Assembly (NCBI RefSeq): GCF_018446385.1
Contig: NC_055990.1
Span: 133,188,996-133,252,995, forward strand
Reading direction: 5' to 3'
Source of the DNA: Zingiber officinale
Lineage: Eukaryota; Streptophyta; Magnoliopsida; Zingiberales; Zingiberaceae
DNA: 64,000 bases
The stretch's first letter is position 1. The number at the start of each line of letters is the position of its first letter. The notes beneath the pieces were generated by a model, which saw nothing but the letters and a program-made list of their open reading frames with translations, searched no databases and was not told the origin of the DNA. Position numbers and translations under genes: made by a program. This document shows positions 12,455 through 24,742 of this stretch, piece by piece.

Positions 12455-14171
12455 TGCACATGAGTTTAGTATGCTTTACTGGAAGTATATGTTGATTATA
12501 CTCTTGGCATAGGTGTATATATGTTAAGTGAATGTTGTTTGAGGTGTATTGTCGATTATACCTATATTGATATGTGCACACGGGTTCCGTATGCATTGTT
12601 GGAGTTATCACGATGGTTTATACTTTTGTTGTGAGTAGGTTTGGTGTGTACTAATTGGAGGATTTCTTGTGGTAGAGCATTGCTCCCACATATGTGGTAT
12701 TTCGTGTGATGGAGTGTTACTCTCACACTGGAGGATTTATTCTTTGGTGATCTATATTTCAGTTATTTGGTAGTTAACTGTGATGCCTAGGATTTCATAA
12801 GCTTATCTCCTTTTGTGTATATCCTACTAATGGTTAGTTTAAGTTTAATAAATTATGGAAATAATTGTAATTATTTTGTTGTATTTAGTATCTATTGTTG
12901 ATCCAAATCTATGTTGTGAGTACCAAATTTCTTTGCAGCAGGTACATAAGCATAGTATTGTTAGTATGCTTTTGCTTTTGCAGCCTAAATTTGCTTCTAT
13001 GATTTTTGTTTAAGTCGGTCCTTGCATACATAACTGAAAATCCTGAAACTATCTTCATGAGAGCCTTTAATTGCTTATAACCTTCTCAGTTTACTTTGTC
13101 ACTCTTAAATTTCTTAGTTTCCTGTGGGAGATTAAGAACCATGATATCTTGGTTAAAAAAAAAAAAGGTTCAATTTGAGAGCACTAAATTCATAGTGTTG
13201 GAATTGTTTAGAATTTGTTATATTCTAGTCACTTAAGTCCTCCACTTGTTTTTTTGCAATTATGAAGTTGACAAAGACGGGTATCAATTAAACTCAATAT
13301 GTGACCCTAAGTAGTTCTACATGGTTTATCGTGAGGTATTAAAGAAACGTTATAAGCTAAAATGATTTAAGTAATACTAACTTGGGCGTACGAGGTTTGA
13401 GTCAATGATTGATCTTGACAACTTAATGGATCAATTCTCTTATCTAAGTGGGTTGTAAATTGTTTGAAAAAGCTGCAGGCATTAAGATGTAGCCATCATT
13501 AAGCCTCATATGTAGCAGATTATTGATGATTATGAGTTGGGGTTTAGGTGTTGGTGGGGACATCAAGTGTTTGAGCTGGGATGCTCCTGGTCTATGACTC
13601 GGATTTGGATTTTATCAAGATGCAAGATTTAAGTAGAGGGTTCTCTGAAAACAAATATTGACTTGAGGTATTGAAACTTCAACCCTCTGATGTAAAAGAC
13701 TTGTAAGAAAATGATGATTGGTAAGTGAACAAGTTTGTTAGGAGTGTGAAGAAATTTGAAGGCGAGTGGAATCTTCATTGATTCTGATGTCGTGTGACAA
13801 ATCCTTTTTCTAAGTATTTTTTTGTGACTTGATCTCATTGTATAAGTAATATGAGGCTAGTCGGTATCATTCCAAGGGTCATCCTATTTTTTCCACATTG
13901 TTTAGATCAATGATTTAATTGATTTCGTTTGTTTTAGTGAAAATTTGAGCTGTAAAGGATGATAATCAAACATTACCAGTGCTTTTGTCCTCAGGACCGA
14001 TAATTAATAATGATGTGGTATTGAGTATTGACCCTCGGATTGACACAGTCCCTGACCAGTGAAAATTAGGGCTTGGTGGTTTGTGCTTTGTCCATCTACA
14101 TCAACTATTCCAGTTATAACTATTCTGTTGGGCTCGATATGAAACATGGGATGAGTATGGATAACCAACAC
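12455..14171 (+). other. Outer Ty3 interior between the two nested insertions
   Basis: AT-rich sequence with no convincing coding region. It continues the interior interrupted at 3579, and TGCACATGAGTTTAG resumes a motif style seen just left of the copia insertion. The last bases hold the TAA target of the Harbinger insertion (14172-14174). Confidence 0.5.
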
Positions 14172-14174
14172 TAA

Positions 14175-14188
14175 GGGGGCGTTTGGTT
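14175..14188 (+). repeat. Left terminal inverted repeat of Harbinger element
   Basis: GGGGGCGTTTGGTT is the exact inverse of 20082-20095. Inward of it the two ends share only GGAATGG-type motifs. Confidence 0.92.
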
Positions 14189-14925
14189 CAAATTTATCAA
14201 TCGGAATGGTAATGGGTTTGATTATAGGGTCAATGGGAATGGGAATCAGGATTGCATTATCAGCGTTTGGTTCAAAATCTGGAATGGATATGATTATAAT
14301 TGATAATGTTTGTTTCGAATCAACATTAGTAATGGGAATCAAATAAATTTCCAGTTTTACCCTTATTAGTTAATGCATTAAAAATTATTAAAAAAAATAA
14401 TATCTATATTTTTTAAAATAACATACATGTTATAATAATCACAAAAACATTTTAATTTTTTTATTTTAATTATTTATGTATTTAAATTTGATTCATTTTA
14501 ATTTGAAATAGAAACACACAATTTTAAAATGTAAAATATTGAACATCAACACGTAGTTGCTCAGGTTCTCATCTTCACAATTAGATAAAAAAAAAATCCT
14601 TGAAAACAAATATGTGAGATTAGACTTAAGCAACACTGTTCAAATCAACTTCACATCAAACCGAGTCTCTCTTCAAGTAACATATTCAAAATATCACCAA
14701 ACCATTTTAAACAATTATCAAGTAACATATTCAAAATATCACCAAAAACAATATCAATAATAATGCTGCCCATATCCATTTTAAACATCATCTACTTGTT
14801 TAATACAAAATAAAATGTCTCAATGCAAAACCAACTATGAGAAGCAAAATATAAACTTATCCATAAACATTAACCTCAATAGTTGAGGATAACAATGCCA
14901 AAATCAGGATCTTAACCGACTTTAG

Positions 14926-16943
14926 TTATATTAAAGTGAGCACATATTCCCTCACTTCAGTGGAATCTAAACTGAATAACAAGTCAATATTCAAAGGATC
15001 TTGACAAATTACTTTAGAAGCCTTGTACTTATCTGGACCACTGAACCCATGCTTTTCTAGCAGTTCAAGAACTTGTGGCATTCTTGAGGTTGTACCTTGC
15101 ATCCAAGTTGACATTGTGCTAAGGTGACCATCAAGACTCTTCATAAAACCCCGAATTTCATCATTAAATTCCTTATACTCAGTTTCAGCATTCTTCACTG
15201 GTGCAAACTTGGTTTTCTTTGAAGCTTTATGAACTTGATGAGTGCATTTTTTCTTGGCAGCAGATGAACTGGAAGAATTAGATGGCAGTGACTCCATGGT
15301 AGATAAAAATTCAATTTCAGTGTTGGAATCACTCTCATCTGTCACAGTCAAAGTAACAGTAGCATTTCCTAAATTCTGCTCAGCAACAAGTGGATCTTCA
15401 GCCACATCTCCCGTTGCTCGATCCTTGCCATATACCATATCCAAATCCGTAAAGTAAGGGAATGAGACATTATATAAGCCCTTAGCATCTTTGTGAATCT
15501 GTAAAAAAAATACAAAGCCAAAATTATAATTAGATTCTACATAAAAAAAAAAACAACATAGCCATGTTAAAGTACAGATTCATGAATGGCTGAACACATA
15601 ATTGATACACCATATCCAGATGCTAGCTTTTGCATCATTTGGAGGCACACTAAGGTTGAGGACCTAATACACATAACTGATTATGGCTACTACTCCAACT
15701 TAAAATTAGAACTCTGTTTGCTACAAACTGTATAACCTAAAGTTGCACACCTGGCATAAGTCAATACAGTAGAGTCATTAACAACAAGACAAACAGAGAT
15801 ATTACCGATCATCATCGTAAATAACTCACACAGCCATACAAGAGTTAAGACCTGGATTGCTAGTGGTTGGTCATGTAAGAACTCAAATAGGAAAAAGAGG
15901 ATGCCAATCATAGTCTACAGCAGCAAAAAATATCAGATGAGAAATGTCATCAACTTGATTTAGCAAACTTGACAAATTACAAATCATCAAAAAAAGATTA
16001 ATTTCACTTGTTCACTTACATGTACAAAGACCAAAGACTCGATTACATGCACAAAATTAATTGAAACGTCGGAAGGTGATTACGAGCATGGAAATACAAA
16101 GGATTACTACTAACAAAAAAAGAAAAGAACAAACCTATAAAATCTAAGCATCCGAGATTGTGTTCCCCTCGAAAGTAAATGAAACTGACATCATAGTAAA
16201 TTGATGAGCACACCACATTTGGTGATGAAGTTCTACTCTACAAAGCTAGAATGAATCAATTTCGGGTCAAGAACATTAGCAAATTGATGTGTTTTCAAGA
16301 GCAAAATAAACGTTGTTCATTTCACCTAAATCTAATTGGCTGAGGTATGTCACAATCTATAAGAGTCAATCACATTAAAATTCATGCGCATATTTCATCT
16401 CACAGGATTAAAAATCATAGTCAGAGACTGCATGGATTGGGCTAGATTTGGATCAAACCAATTGTGAATTTGTGTAAAAAAAAAGGTACAATATCAAAGT
16501 AACATCAGCATATACCTCTAACAGACAATATTATAAAATTACAAATTAAAACACATGAATTGACATACCTTAATCCATTCGGTATACCATGTAAATTCAC
16601 AAGCAATCTTTTTTTCAACATCATTCCAAGAACATCCACTCTGCTTGCACATTTCATTAATAGCATGGTACCTTCCCTTCAAGAACTTGATCCTAGAGTC
16701 AATGTGTTTCACTTCAATTATCAACTGGGGTAACTTTTGCACCATTAATCTTCTTATCTCATTCATGTAATTGTTCTTAAAACCACCATCTGTTTTCCAA
16801 AGAGGATCAGTGGCCATATCTTGTAAACATCTAATTAAAACCCAACTTTCCTCCTCTGTCCAAAATCGCTTATTCTTGCCTCTTCCGTATTCCACTTCAT
16901 TTGTCTCTTGGTTATGCACATCCACTGTACTACTTTTCATCAT
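14926..16943 (-). CDS. Harbinger-associated Myb/SANT-like DNA-binding protein, two exons
   Basis: Exon 1 is 16569-16943 (starting at the second in-frame ATG pair after a likely CAG acceptor) and exon 2 is 14926-15498. The phase-0 intron has a GTATGT donor and a TTTTTACAG acceptor. The product is 315 aa. Residues about 25-125 form a Myb/SANT-like trihelix domain (RFWTEEESWVLIRCL, PLWKTDGGFKNNY, HIDSRIKFLK, GCSWNDVEKKI). The family signature VYGKDRATG follows just inside exon 2, then an acidic and serine-rich linker and a helical C-terminus. In studied PIF/Harbinger elements this partner binds the element ends with the transposase and helps bring it into the nucleus. I infer the same role here. 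The frame is fully open. The ATG choice is the main uncertainty. Confidence 0.87.
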
Positions 16944-17143
16944 ACTGTGGTTCAAAAAATACAAATTCCAAAAGCATAATAATGTAATTATACACATTAT
17001 ATAACAACTCAAAAATATAAATATCAAATAATGTTGAAACAGTTAGGCAGTACATAAGACAGCTAGCAGAGTCATACAACATCCCACATCAAATTGAAAA
17101 TGTTCTAATAAAAATACAATAAAATCACAAACATATGCAATAG

Positions 17144-18376
17144 TCATCCCATATTAAAAACTCCATTTCTCCAATTATTAAACATTTCAATTGCCATATT
17201 ATTTCTGAACGCATTCCACTGGTCAGTTGGGGCAATTGTTCGTATGTATTCCACTTCATCATCATCATCGCTTTCCTCATCTTCGCTTTCTTCATCATCC
17301 TCTATAGATTCCTGAGGATCTGTACTCATAAATTTGCGAATCAGATTATGGAGTAGACAACAGGAAATAATAATACGGACTTGGGTTTGTATTGGGAAGA
17401 AAGAAGGGGATGCTAGAATTTTCCAACGCCCCTTCAACAAACCAAAACACCTCTCAATTACATTTCTTGCTCGAGAATGCTTCATATTAAAATATTCTTC
17501 CGGAGTCTCGGGTCGATGACCATCAAACTCATTAAGATGATACCTATGTCCACGATAAGGGGCAAGAAATCCAGAAGAATTACAATAACCAGCATCCACC
17601 AAGTAGTAACAACCTTTGGCAATAAAACAATATTAAATGTAAGACTACAATAAACAACTTAATTTAGAAATTTAAAATTAAGGTAATTAGTTAATTCACA
17701 ACTTTTTTATATATACCTTGAGGAACTTTAAGCCCAGTAGGCCTACTAATGGCATCACGAAGAACACGACCGTCGTGAGCAGAACCTTCCCATCCAGGTA
17801 ACACATATATAAATTGCATATTTGGGGAACATACTCCCAACACATTTGTCGCTATACCTCCTTTCCTTGTACGATAACGTTGTTTTTCTTCTTTAGGAGG
17901 TGTTACTGGAATAAAAGTACCATCTAACGCGCCTAAGCAACCCTATATTATTCAAATGAATTAATAAGAAATACTACTAAAACATAATGACCCTAACATG
18001 TTACTAAATATTTATCATATATTATTACCTTAAATGGTTTCCATCTGTCATCTTCACAGTTTTCGGATATAGGTTCTGGTGTTTGGAGTAATATGTGGTG
18101 AAGCTTCAAAATTGCATGAAGACACAGATTGAAGTGACGACTCACAGTCTCTTGACTTCGATGAAAAAGTAGACTAATTGTTCTGTTTTTCTTGTGATGT
18201 GCCAGAACATAGATAAAAAATGCAACAATTTCATCAACAGACGCATTTCTTGTGTCTTTTAATCCCCCAATGTCTCTTACCATATCACATAATATCTCAA
18301 AGGTTCGCCTATCCATGCGGAGTTCACTAATACAAAATGCATCACTCTCTTTTGTAAGGCTAAATATCCATTGCAT
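17144..18376 (-). CDS. PIF/Harbinger DDE transposase (HARBI1-like), three exons
   Basis: Exons are 18029-18376, 17717-17942 and 17144-17613, joined by GT-AG introns in consistent phases, giving 347 aa without a stop. The N-terminal half has the helical [12 protein letters not shown]...GGLKDTRN...[10 protein letters not shown] region typical of HARBI1-like proteins, followed by [11 protein letters not shown]. The nuclease core (DDE_4 type) shows [41 protein letters not shown] and [15 protein letters not shown]. The likely catalytic triad is D123, D198 and E245. The C-terminus is acidic ([18 protein letters not shown]). It would cut and paste the element at TWA targets. A short extra upstream exon cannot be excluded. 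It lies upstream of the Myb-like gene on the same strand. Confidence 0.9.
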
Positions 18377-19629
18377 TCGCTAATTCGTTTTTCTTCCTTA
18401 TTTTTATTCGGCAAATTTTAGTACGTCGATATATTCGATACGAATGTTGATAGAATATGAGAACCATAACACCATAAGTATAATATGTGTAACCCACAAT
18501 GTGCACATTAAATTTTGACTTCTGCTATTAAAAGGAGGTCGTGTCATGCTTTTCTACAACAATACAAGTAAAAAAACATCAATTAAGGGATTGAAAAGTA
18601 CAAAAAAAAATAGAAGAATTAAAAAAATGCATGATCAATATAATAAAGATCAATTGATCTTAATATAAAGTGTTTCTGCCTTGGATAAAATAAATTATGT
18701 TAACATCTAAAGTATGACCCATGCATCTTGAACCAAGTTAAACACGATTAAGGTCAAGCTAGCATATATTGAAATAGTTCCTAATAAAACTCTACCTATT
18801 AAATCATCTACTGGTTAGTTATGTTGGCAACATTAGATTATCTCACACAATGTCATGACTCTATATGTTTGTTATAATCTAGTTTCAAATGTAATCTCTT
18901 GAATCAAACGACCAAAGGAAGTGCTAATTTTTTTAGAGGTAGATTAAATAATGGTGTTCACTTGTCTAGATCTGACTGTGGGTCTCAAATCCTCATCATT
19001 TCTCATGATCTTGCCCCATCCAAAGAGGGCCCTACCACCCAGCCTTTTTGGCTTGCAATGATCAAAACATTTGAAGCCCTTTCTAAAACCTGAACTCGTA
19101 CTATAATTGTAACATCCTGATAGTTAAAGCAATTAATTTGCTTGTATATCCTTGCCCTAGCACTTCATATATACTTCATACCACTTAACAATTTGCCTTT
19201 ATTCCTTTCTGTTTTGGCACATGTGATTGCTTAATCATTCATCTACAGCACCGCCCCATGAAATGAGATGATCTACACTTCCAAAAAAAGGAATTACCAA
19301 CATGTAATTCATGTGTACACGCTTCCCACTTTTCATTTATATGATTATCAACATACTATTCTTTTTTTCATCAGTCATGCTTTGGTTGCTAAAGTAGCGT
19401 ATCAGGTCACAGCCAAAATCTGAATGTGAACGTTGCCAAAGCACTTAACTTCAACATTTTAAACAAGCAGGTTTTCTGGTGGTGAGCGTGGGGAGCGTGG
19501 GATTATGTTCTAAACAAGCAGGTTTTCTGTTAACTTTACAGACATTTCTAAACGATTGTAGAAGGGATTATGTTCGAGGACACAGATATCTTCGAATCGA
19601 GAGGAAAAGACATTGCATTGAAGGGTTAC
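18377..19629 (-). other. Non-coding stretch upstream of the Harbinger transposase
   Basis: AT-rich sequence between the probable leader exon and the first coding exon, with no supported gene. AAACAAGCAGGTTTTCTG occurs twice (about 19462 and 19511), as does GTGAGCGTGGGGAG (about 19480 and 19635), indicating small local duplications. Confidence 0.45.
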
Positions 19630-19900
19630 CTGGTAGTGAGCGTGGGGAGGAGATTCAACGGTTCGTGATCCGGTCGAAAAACCTAGGTCACCGGTACAAC
19701 GATACTGGGAAGGTGGAGGCGTTCAGATTCGGGGAGGAAGGGGATCTTCGAATCCCCGACGAGGTGGCGACGTTCGGCGAGGTGGAGGCGTTCGGCAGGT
19801 GGCGACGTTCGGCGTCGGGCGAGGTGCGGCGTTGGCGTCGTTTGGGAACAGGTTGCAACGAGAGGAGAGAAATGCGATGGAGAATATTAGGTTAAGGGCA
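19630..19900 (-). promoter_or_regulatory. Probable 5'UTR exon/promoter region of the Harbinger transposase
   Basis: Read on the minus strand this is a GC- and CT-rich block unlike the AT-rich element around it. It ends in a good splice donor (CCAG|GTAACC at 19630/19629). I infer a non-coding first exon spliced towards the transposase start at 18376. No TATA box was identified with confidence. The plus-strand open frame over the same block is a composition effect. Confidence 0.4.
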
Positions 19901-20081
19901 TTTTAGGAATTAATGAGAAATTTTGATTGATGCAAATCCAGGAATCGGTGATTGAAGGGGTGGGACACCGGAATAAGCCATTACCCATTAATAGAGAATC
20001 ATTCCCTCATTTTCATTCCCATTGTTGTAATCCAAACATTAATATTGATTGCTATTCCCATTCCTTACTTTTATTCCCTTA

Positions 20082-20095
20082 AACCAAACGCCCCC
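20082..20095 (-). repeat. Right terminal inverted repeat of Harbinger element
   Basis: AACCAAACGCCCCC, the inverse of the left terminus, followed by TAA. Confidence 0.92.
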
Positions 20096-20098
20096 TAA

Positions 20099-20789
20099 GA
20101 AGTTAAGCTTCATTTTGATTCTCAAATGAACAATCCATCTCTTTCGAAGTGTATCAAGGTGCCTCCATATTGTGACAAACAAAACGAGAGTAGTTGTTTT
20201 TACAAGCCTAAGATGGAAAATGTCATATCAATGGTTCCGATATTGATGTGTCTTGTCTCTAAGATTTGAATCAATTCTTTGTAAGCTTGATTTTCTTTCT
20301 TAAGTCACCAAATAGTTGACCATACTGATATTGACTCTCACTTTGTATGTATACATGTCAAAAGTTGCAACCAAAATTCTATTGGTTAACATTTTTTCCT
20401 TGTTAACCTTGATCTGAATCTACTGATCTGACACCCTACTTTAGTCTGACTGAGGAAATTGTTAATTAATCAATGACCTTTTGTCTTTTGTTAGTCTGCT
20501 AGTATTAGTTTAGGCTTAAGTATTAGGTTAGTCTGCTACTATAATTTGGGCTTAAGCATTGGCTCATTGATTGAGCCAAACAAAGCTAATGAGCTAGATC
20601 TTTCTGACTGCTCAAGTAAGCTCTGACAAATGACATTTAGAATGGACATAATCATAGCCACAAAGACAGATATTTGGAAAGGGATTTCATTCTGATGATG
20701 AATCCATCATTGGGCTTGGGGTCTTGCAAAAGGCTGCTGATTATGTGATTCTGAGACGAGCTGGTCCACCATCGTGCCTCACACCCTAG
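20099..20789 (+). other. Outer Ty3 interior right of the Harbinger insertion
   Basis: No gene is seen. The sequence grades into a decayed integrase near 20790. Short direct repeats such as TTAGTCTGCTA (about 20492 and 20527) are present. Confidence 0.45.
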
Positions 20790-21598
20790 TTTAATCTGAC
20801 AGAGTCTGCAGTAGGCTTTGGATACGCAGCTCTGTTTCAGTACAACTTTCCGTCCGTAGACAGATGGATAGTTAGAGTGGACCATTCAGACTCTAGAGGA
20901 TTTGCTGAGGTCTTGTGTATTGGATTTTAGGGGCAGTTGGGAGGACCATTTGCCATTGGTAGAGAGTTCGCCTACAACAACGGTTTGCATTTGGCTATTC
21001 AGATGCCACCGTTTGAAGTGTTGTATGGTAGGCCTTGTCGGACATCCACCCTCTGGGATGAGGTTGGGGAGGCCCAGTTATTGGGACCTCATAGAGCTCA
21101 GCTTGAGACCGAGTTGGTCCGTACTATCAGACAGAGGATGTCAGAGGCGCAGGACTGCCAGCAGAGTTATGCAGACCGGAGTCGGAGACTCTTAGAGTTC
21201 TCTGCAGGCGACCATGTATTTCTGCGAGTTTCACCCACGAAAGGGGTGAAGAGATTTGGCCTCAGAGGTAAGCTAGCTCCACGATACATTGGCCTTTCCA
21301 GATCTTGGAGAAGATTGGAGCGGTAGCTTACACGCTGACACTACCGACGTATTTCACGTATCTATGCTGTGGAGATACGTACTCGACCGACACATGTGCT
21401 GACAGATATCTCAGTCCTTTTCAGCCTGGTGTTACCTACGAGGAGGTTCCAGTATAGATTTTAAACCGGAAAGAGCGTCAGTTGCGAAACAAGACTATCC
21501 GGCTGGTTAAAGTCGGATGGCAGCATCATACGGACGAGGAGGCTGCTTGGGAGCTTGAGGTTACTATTCGAGCTCGATACCCCCATATGTTCATATGA
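20790..21598 (+). pseudogene. Ty3 integrase C-terminal half with chromodomain-like tail, decayed
   Basis: Readable pieces in shifting frames are LDTQLCFST (about 20818), [16 protein letters not shown] (about 20885), then a longer frame with YGRPCR, AGDHVFLRVSP and RFGLRGKLAPRYIG (20937-21326). After a one-base loss come ERIGAVAYTLTLP and finally RKERQLRNKTIRLVKVGW...EEAAWELE up to a stop near 21598. These are the core end, GPY-type module and chromodomain-like end of a Ty3 (chromovirus) integrase, which targets insertion to chromatin. Stops and several frameshifts make it dead. It is the only coding trace of the outer element. Confidence 0.8.
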
Positions 21599-21698
21599 GG
21601 TATGTGGTTAAATTTACCGTTCAGTATCTATACTCTTTGCCTGTTGTTAGTATTTGCTGATGGTAGAGAATAAAATTTGAGGACGAAATTTTTATTAG

Positions 21699-21708
21699 TG
21701 GGGGAGAA
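21699..21708 (+). promoter_or_regulatory. Polypurine tract of the outer Ty3 element
   Basis: GTGGGGGAGAA directly abuts the 3' LTR start TGTAAAATACC, the expected plus-strand primer position. Confidence 0.8.
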
Positions 21709-24700
21709 TGTAAAATACCGGAAAATAGGCGAATATTAATAAGGGAATTTTTGGAAATTTTTCGGGAATTTTCGGAGCTCGTATGGACAAGTTAACGGGG
21801 ACAAAAACGGGGCCCGGAAAAGCCTGTTTAGGCTACCCCATTTAAGTGAGGAAAAGTTGAATTTACTTAATTATTTTCCTATTTTCTTTTTCTTTCTCCC
21901 TACACGCCGTTTCCCTTTTCCCCCACAAACCTGCGCGTGCCCAGCTTCTTCTCTTTCCCTCACGCGAGCCCTAACCGGCGCCGCAAACCGCCGGTTCCTC
22001 CCTCTCCTCTGCCGACGCCGACGACGCCAGGGACCAGAGAGCCGCCTCTCCTCTTCGCTGGCTGACGCAGACCCGGACTCCTATCTTCTGCCTTAGCATC
22101 GTCTGGCATTCTCCCATCTCTGCCGACGACACCACTTCCGCTGAGCACCGCCGGTTGCCGCTGTCTGTGAGCCCTAGCCTGTGTCCAGGCACGACCATCC
22201 CGCGGCCACTACAGCCTGTCCTCGTGCCCTAGACCCGAGCCAACAAGGTGAGATTGTGCCGAAGGATTTGGATTGGTGGAGCACCCGATTGTTTGATCTC
22301 AGGCTGTGGTGTTTTTTTTGTTTCCAGCAGGACCTCTAGCTTGTTCCGGCAGCCAACATCTTTGACTTTGGATCAACAGTGATACATTCACATTGAGGTG
22401 AGGTTTGTTTTGTTTTCGGGTTGATGTAGAGTGATAATATTGTAGTAATGGATTGTTTTAATTTGTTGAGGAGAAGGAGGTTGGATGTTTGTTTGGGTAA
22501 GGAACTGAATCCGATTAGACATCTAGTTGATAATCTTTAATTGATTTTTGAATTCATTAATCTGTTGAGATTGGAGATTTGATTTCATTTCCAGTTGTGG
22601 ATTTAACTAGAGTTTAGTTACAGATTTAGATTCATTAGTAATTATTTATTTGAGGAATTGTTAAGGTGGATTATGTTAATAGAAAATGATTATCAGGTGT
22701 TGGACGAGTTTTGGAAGAAAAGGATGAGGTCATAAGATTGGATTTATTGAGGTTTCGGCTTGCATTATCCTATCTACGATAAACCTAAGTGTTGATTGTA
22801 TATTTATTTCAGGGTTTTGATTTGAGACAAGAGCTCTGATTAGAGGACATACAACACGATCTACATTGGAGGCGGGTACCTCTTGACTTATCTTTTATGA
22901 TATTGTCATTGGATATGCATAGTATTTTATAACTACAAGCAATGAATATGTTTGCCTTTGGTATGTCACTTGATATCCATAGCATGTTAGATTTGTCACC
23001 TGTGAAGTATCCGTACTTATATCTCGTGATTTGTTGCCATGAGTACCTTATTGTCATGAGTATCTTAGTTTCTAGAGTGACATACCATGCTTTACTGAGG
23101 TTAGGGTTAGACTCTGGATTTTTGTTTCTGACATGTATATCCAAATTATCTGATACTTAGGTTTTTATGCCATGCTTGGATTGTGTATTTCTATTGGTAT
23201 ATCATATATGATTCGTGTATCTAGATCTTGTGGTTTTGATCTGTGCATATTGTAGGTACATATGCTATGAAAGGGAGATATATTTAGGATCTAGATTGTT
23301 ATACCATAGAGGACCAGTATACCCTAGATCCGTGGATTTGACATATTGATACTGTGGTACCCATATTATGTATATATGGATTTTTTCTTTATGCTGATCA
23401 GGACATTTCATACTTATTATGTTCAGGACATAGGTTTTTGATTTTCTATCTGACCTGTGTACTCTAGATCTTGGTATGTGACCATCGATTTTACCGTACT
23501 CATTTTATACATATGGATATGGTTATGTTGATCAGTTTATGACCATGCTTAGTGTCATGCATCATGATTGCATGCTACGCGATTGTCGGCTCTACTATGG
23601 TTGAGCACATCACCAGTTACATGTACTGCACACACCACCACTCATGGATTAGTGGTATATCAGACAGGTGTGTGGCGGTTTGCTCCGTTGGTCCGAGGAC
23701 TCGTGGTAGCCGCCCGCCTGTTTGGCTCACGGCATTTAGTGTAGCAGTAGTAGCAGACGGTGGACTCTGTTTAGCTCCGTTGGTCGGTGACTCAGCGTGG
23801 TAGCCGGCAGATCCGTCATCGTGTACCGGAGATGAGAGCATTGAGCTCCCCATTTATGATTTGGGGTCACAGGACAGGAGTCGACAAGATCCCGTCCACT
23901 CGGTCACTCATCGGAGTAGTGACGGAGTGCACGGTTGTCACCACCCTACCCACTCGGTCTCACCATTTGTGTGTGAGATGATCGACCGGCGTCGTGACCA
24001 GGACGCATCATTAGCATCATATGCATTGATGCATTTATATTTTTATGATTGTGTTTGCTGTATTTGGTTGCTGCATTTTGGTTGGATACATACTTTTGAC
24101 CTGCATACAGGATTATTGACACTTTCGATTTGACGACCCTTTTGTCCGGATAGGAGTTCCTGGTGAGTACAGCTTCCTCAGTTACCTTTCAGTTTTTGCG
24201 TATTCCCTATATATGATTAGGAAGTTGTATTCCATGTTTGTTACTGTTAGATATATCTTACTACTCATGTCCATTGGTATTCGCTGAGTTGTTGAACTCA
24301 CCCCCGTTGATACTATCTTTTTCAGGTACCAGGTTGGTTTTGGTGTCGCTTGGAATATCCTGTCTGCTGGTCCCCACGTCACATCAGAAGACTTATCGGT
24401 TTCACTTATGTTTTGTTTGTTTATGTATCAGTTTGTTTAGCTCTGTACTCCGGTTTTATTTTTGGAGTGTTGAAGTTGATATGTGGTATTTTGTATTTAT
24501 TATTGGTGGTGTAAGCCTAGCCGGCTAGCAGTCTTTGTGTTTTGGTTTTGTTCCAGCCGAGTGGGCTGATGATATATATATAACTGCGTGGTTGTGTGTA
24601 TATATTCCAGCCGCCTGTGGCTGATGTATATTGTGTATGTAGAAAGTTTCAGATTGTCCGCCGTACAGGGGAGGTGCTGCCGAAATTTCTTCGGACAGGG

Positions 24701-24719
24701 ACTCCTCCGGGGCGTGACA
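21709..24719 (+). repeat. 3' LTR of outer Ty3 element (complete, 3.0 kb)
   Basis: 3011 bp from TGTAAAATACC to GTGACA. Its last 2324 bp match window bases 1-2352. The part not seen in the 5' copy (21709-22395) holds a CT-rich then GC-rich leader-like block (about 21880-22230) resembling a plant 5'UTR. The open frames there are not supported as genes. Confidence 0.9.
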
Positions 24720-24742
24720 CCCGGCAACTGTGCTTTTACTTT

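Larger units (their letters stand above)
14175..20095 (-). mobile_element. PIF/Harbinger DNA transposon, apparently coding-complete
   Basis: The 5921-bp element is bounded by a perfect 14-bp terminal inverted repeat (GGGGGCGTTTGGTT) and by TAA on both sides (14172-14174, 20096-20098). These are the hallmarks of the PIF/Harbinger superfamily. Both genes expected of an autonomous member lie on the minus strand: a DDE transposase (17144-18376) and a Myb/SANT-like protein (14926-16943). With GT-AG introns removed, I find no stop or frameshift in either. Subterminal sequence at both ends is rich in GGAATGG/CCATTCC. The element sits inside the interior of the older Ty3 element. Confidence 0.93.
1..24719 (+). 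mobile_element. Ty3/gypsy (Tekay/Del-like) LTR retrotransposon, nested host
   Basis: Bases 1-2352 are repeated at 22396-24719, and the two copies face the same way around a primer-binding site (2359) and a polypurine tract (about 21699). This makes one LTR element whose 5' end lies left of the window. The 3' LTR starts TGTAAAATACC and ends GTGACA. The only recognisable coding remnant is the integrase C-terminus with a chromodomain-like tail at about 20790-21598; gag, protease and RT are not visible. Two later insertions, a copia element and a PIF/Harbinger element, sit in the interior and make up most of its length. The clade call (Tekay/Del) is inferred from the 3-kb LTR and the chromodomain-like end. 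The TSD cannot be checked because the left flank is missing. Confidence 0.85.

Noticed and set aside
19479-19895. 138-aa plus-strand ORF in the Harbinger element
   Set aside because: Reverse-strand reading gives a leader-like exon with a splice donor. The plus-strand peptide is a composition artefact without motifs.
21857-22198. GC-rich open frames at the start of the 3' LTR, possible captured gene
   Set aside because: Overlapping frames on both strands, low-complexity composition, no motif. Better explained as an LTR leader.
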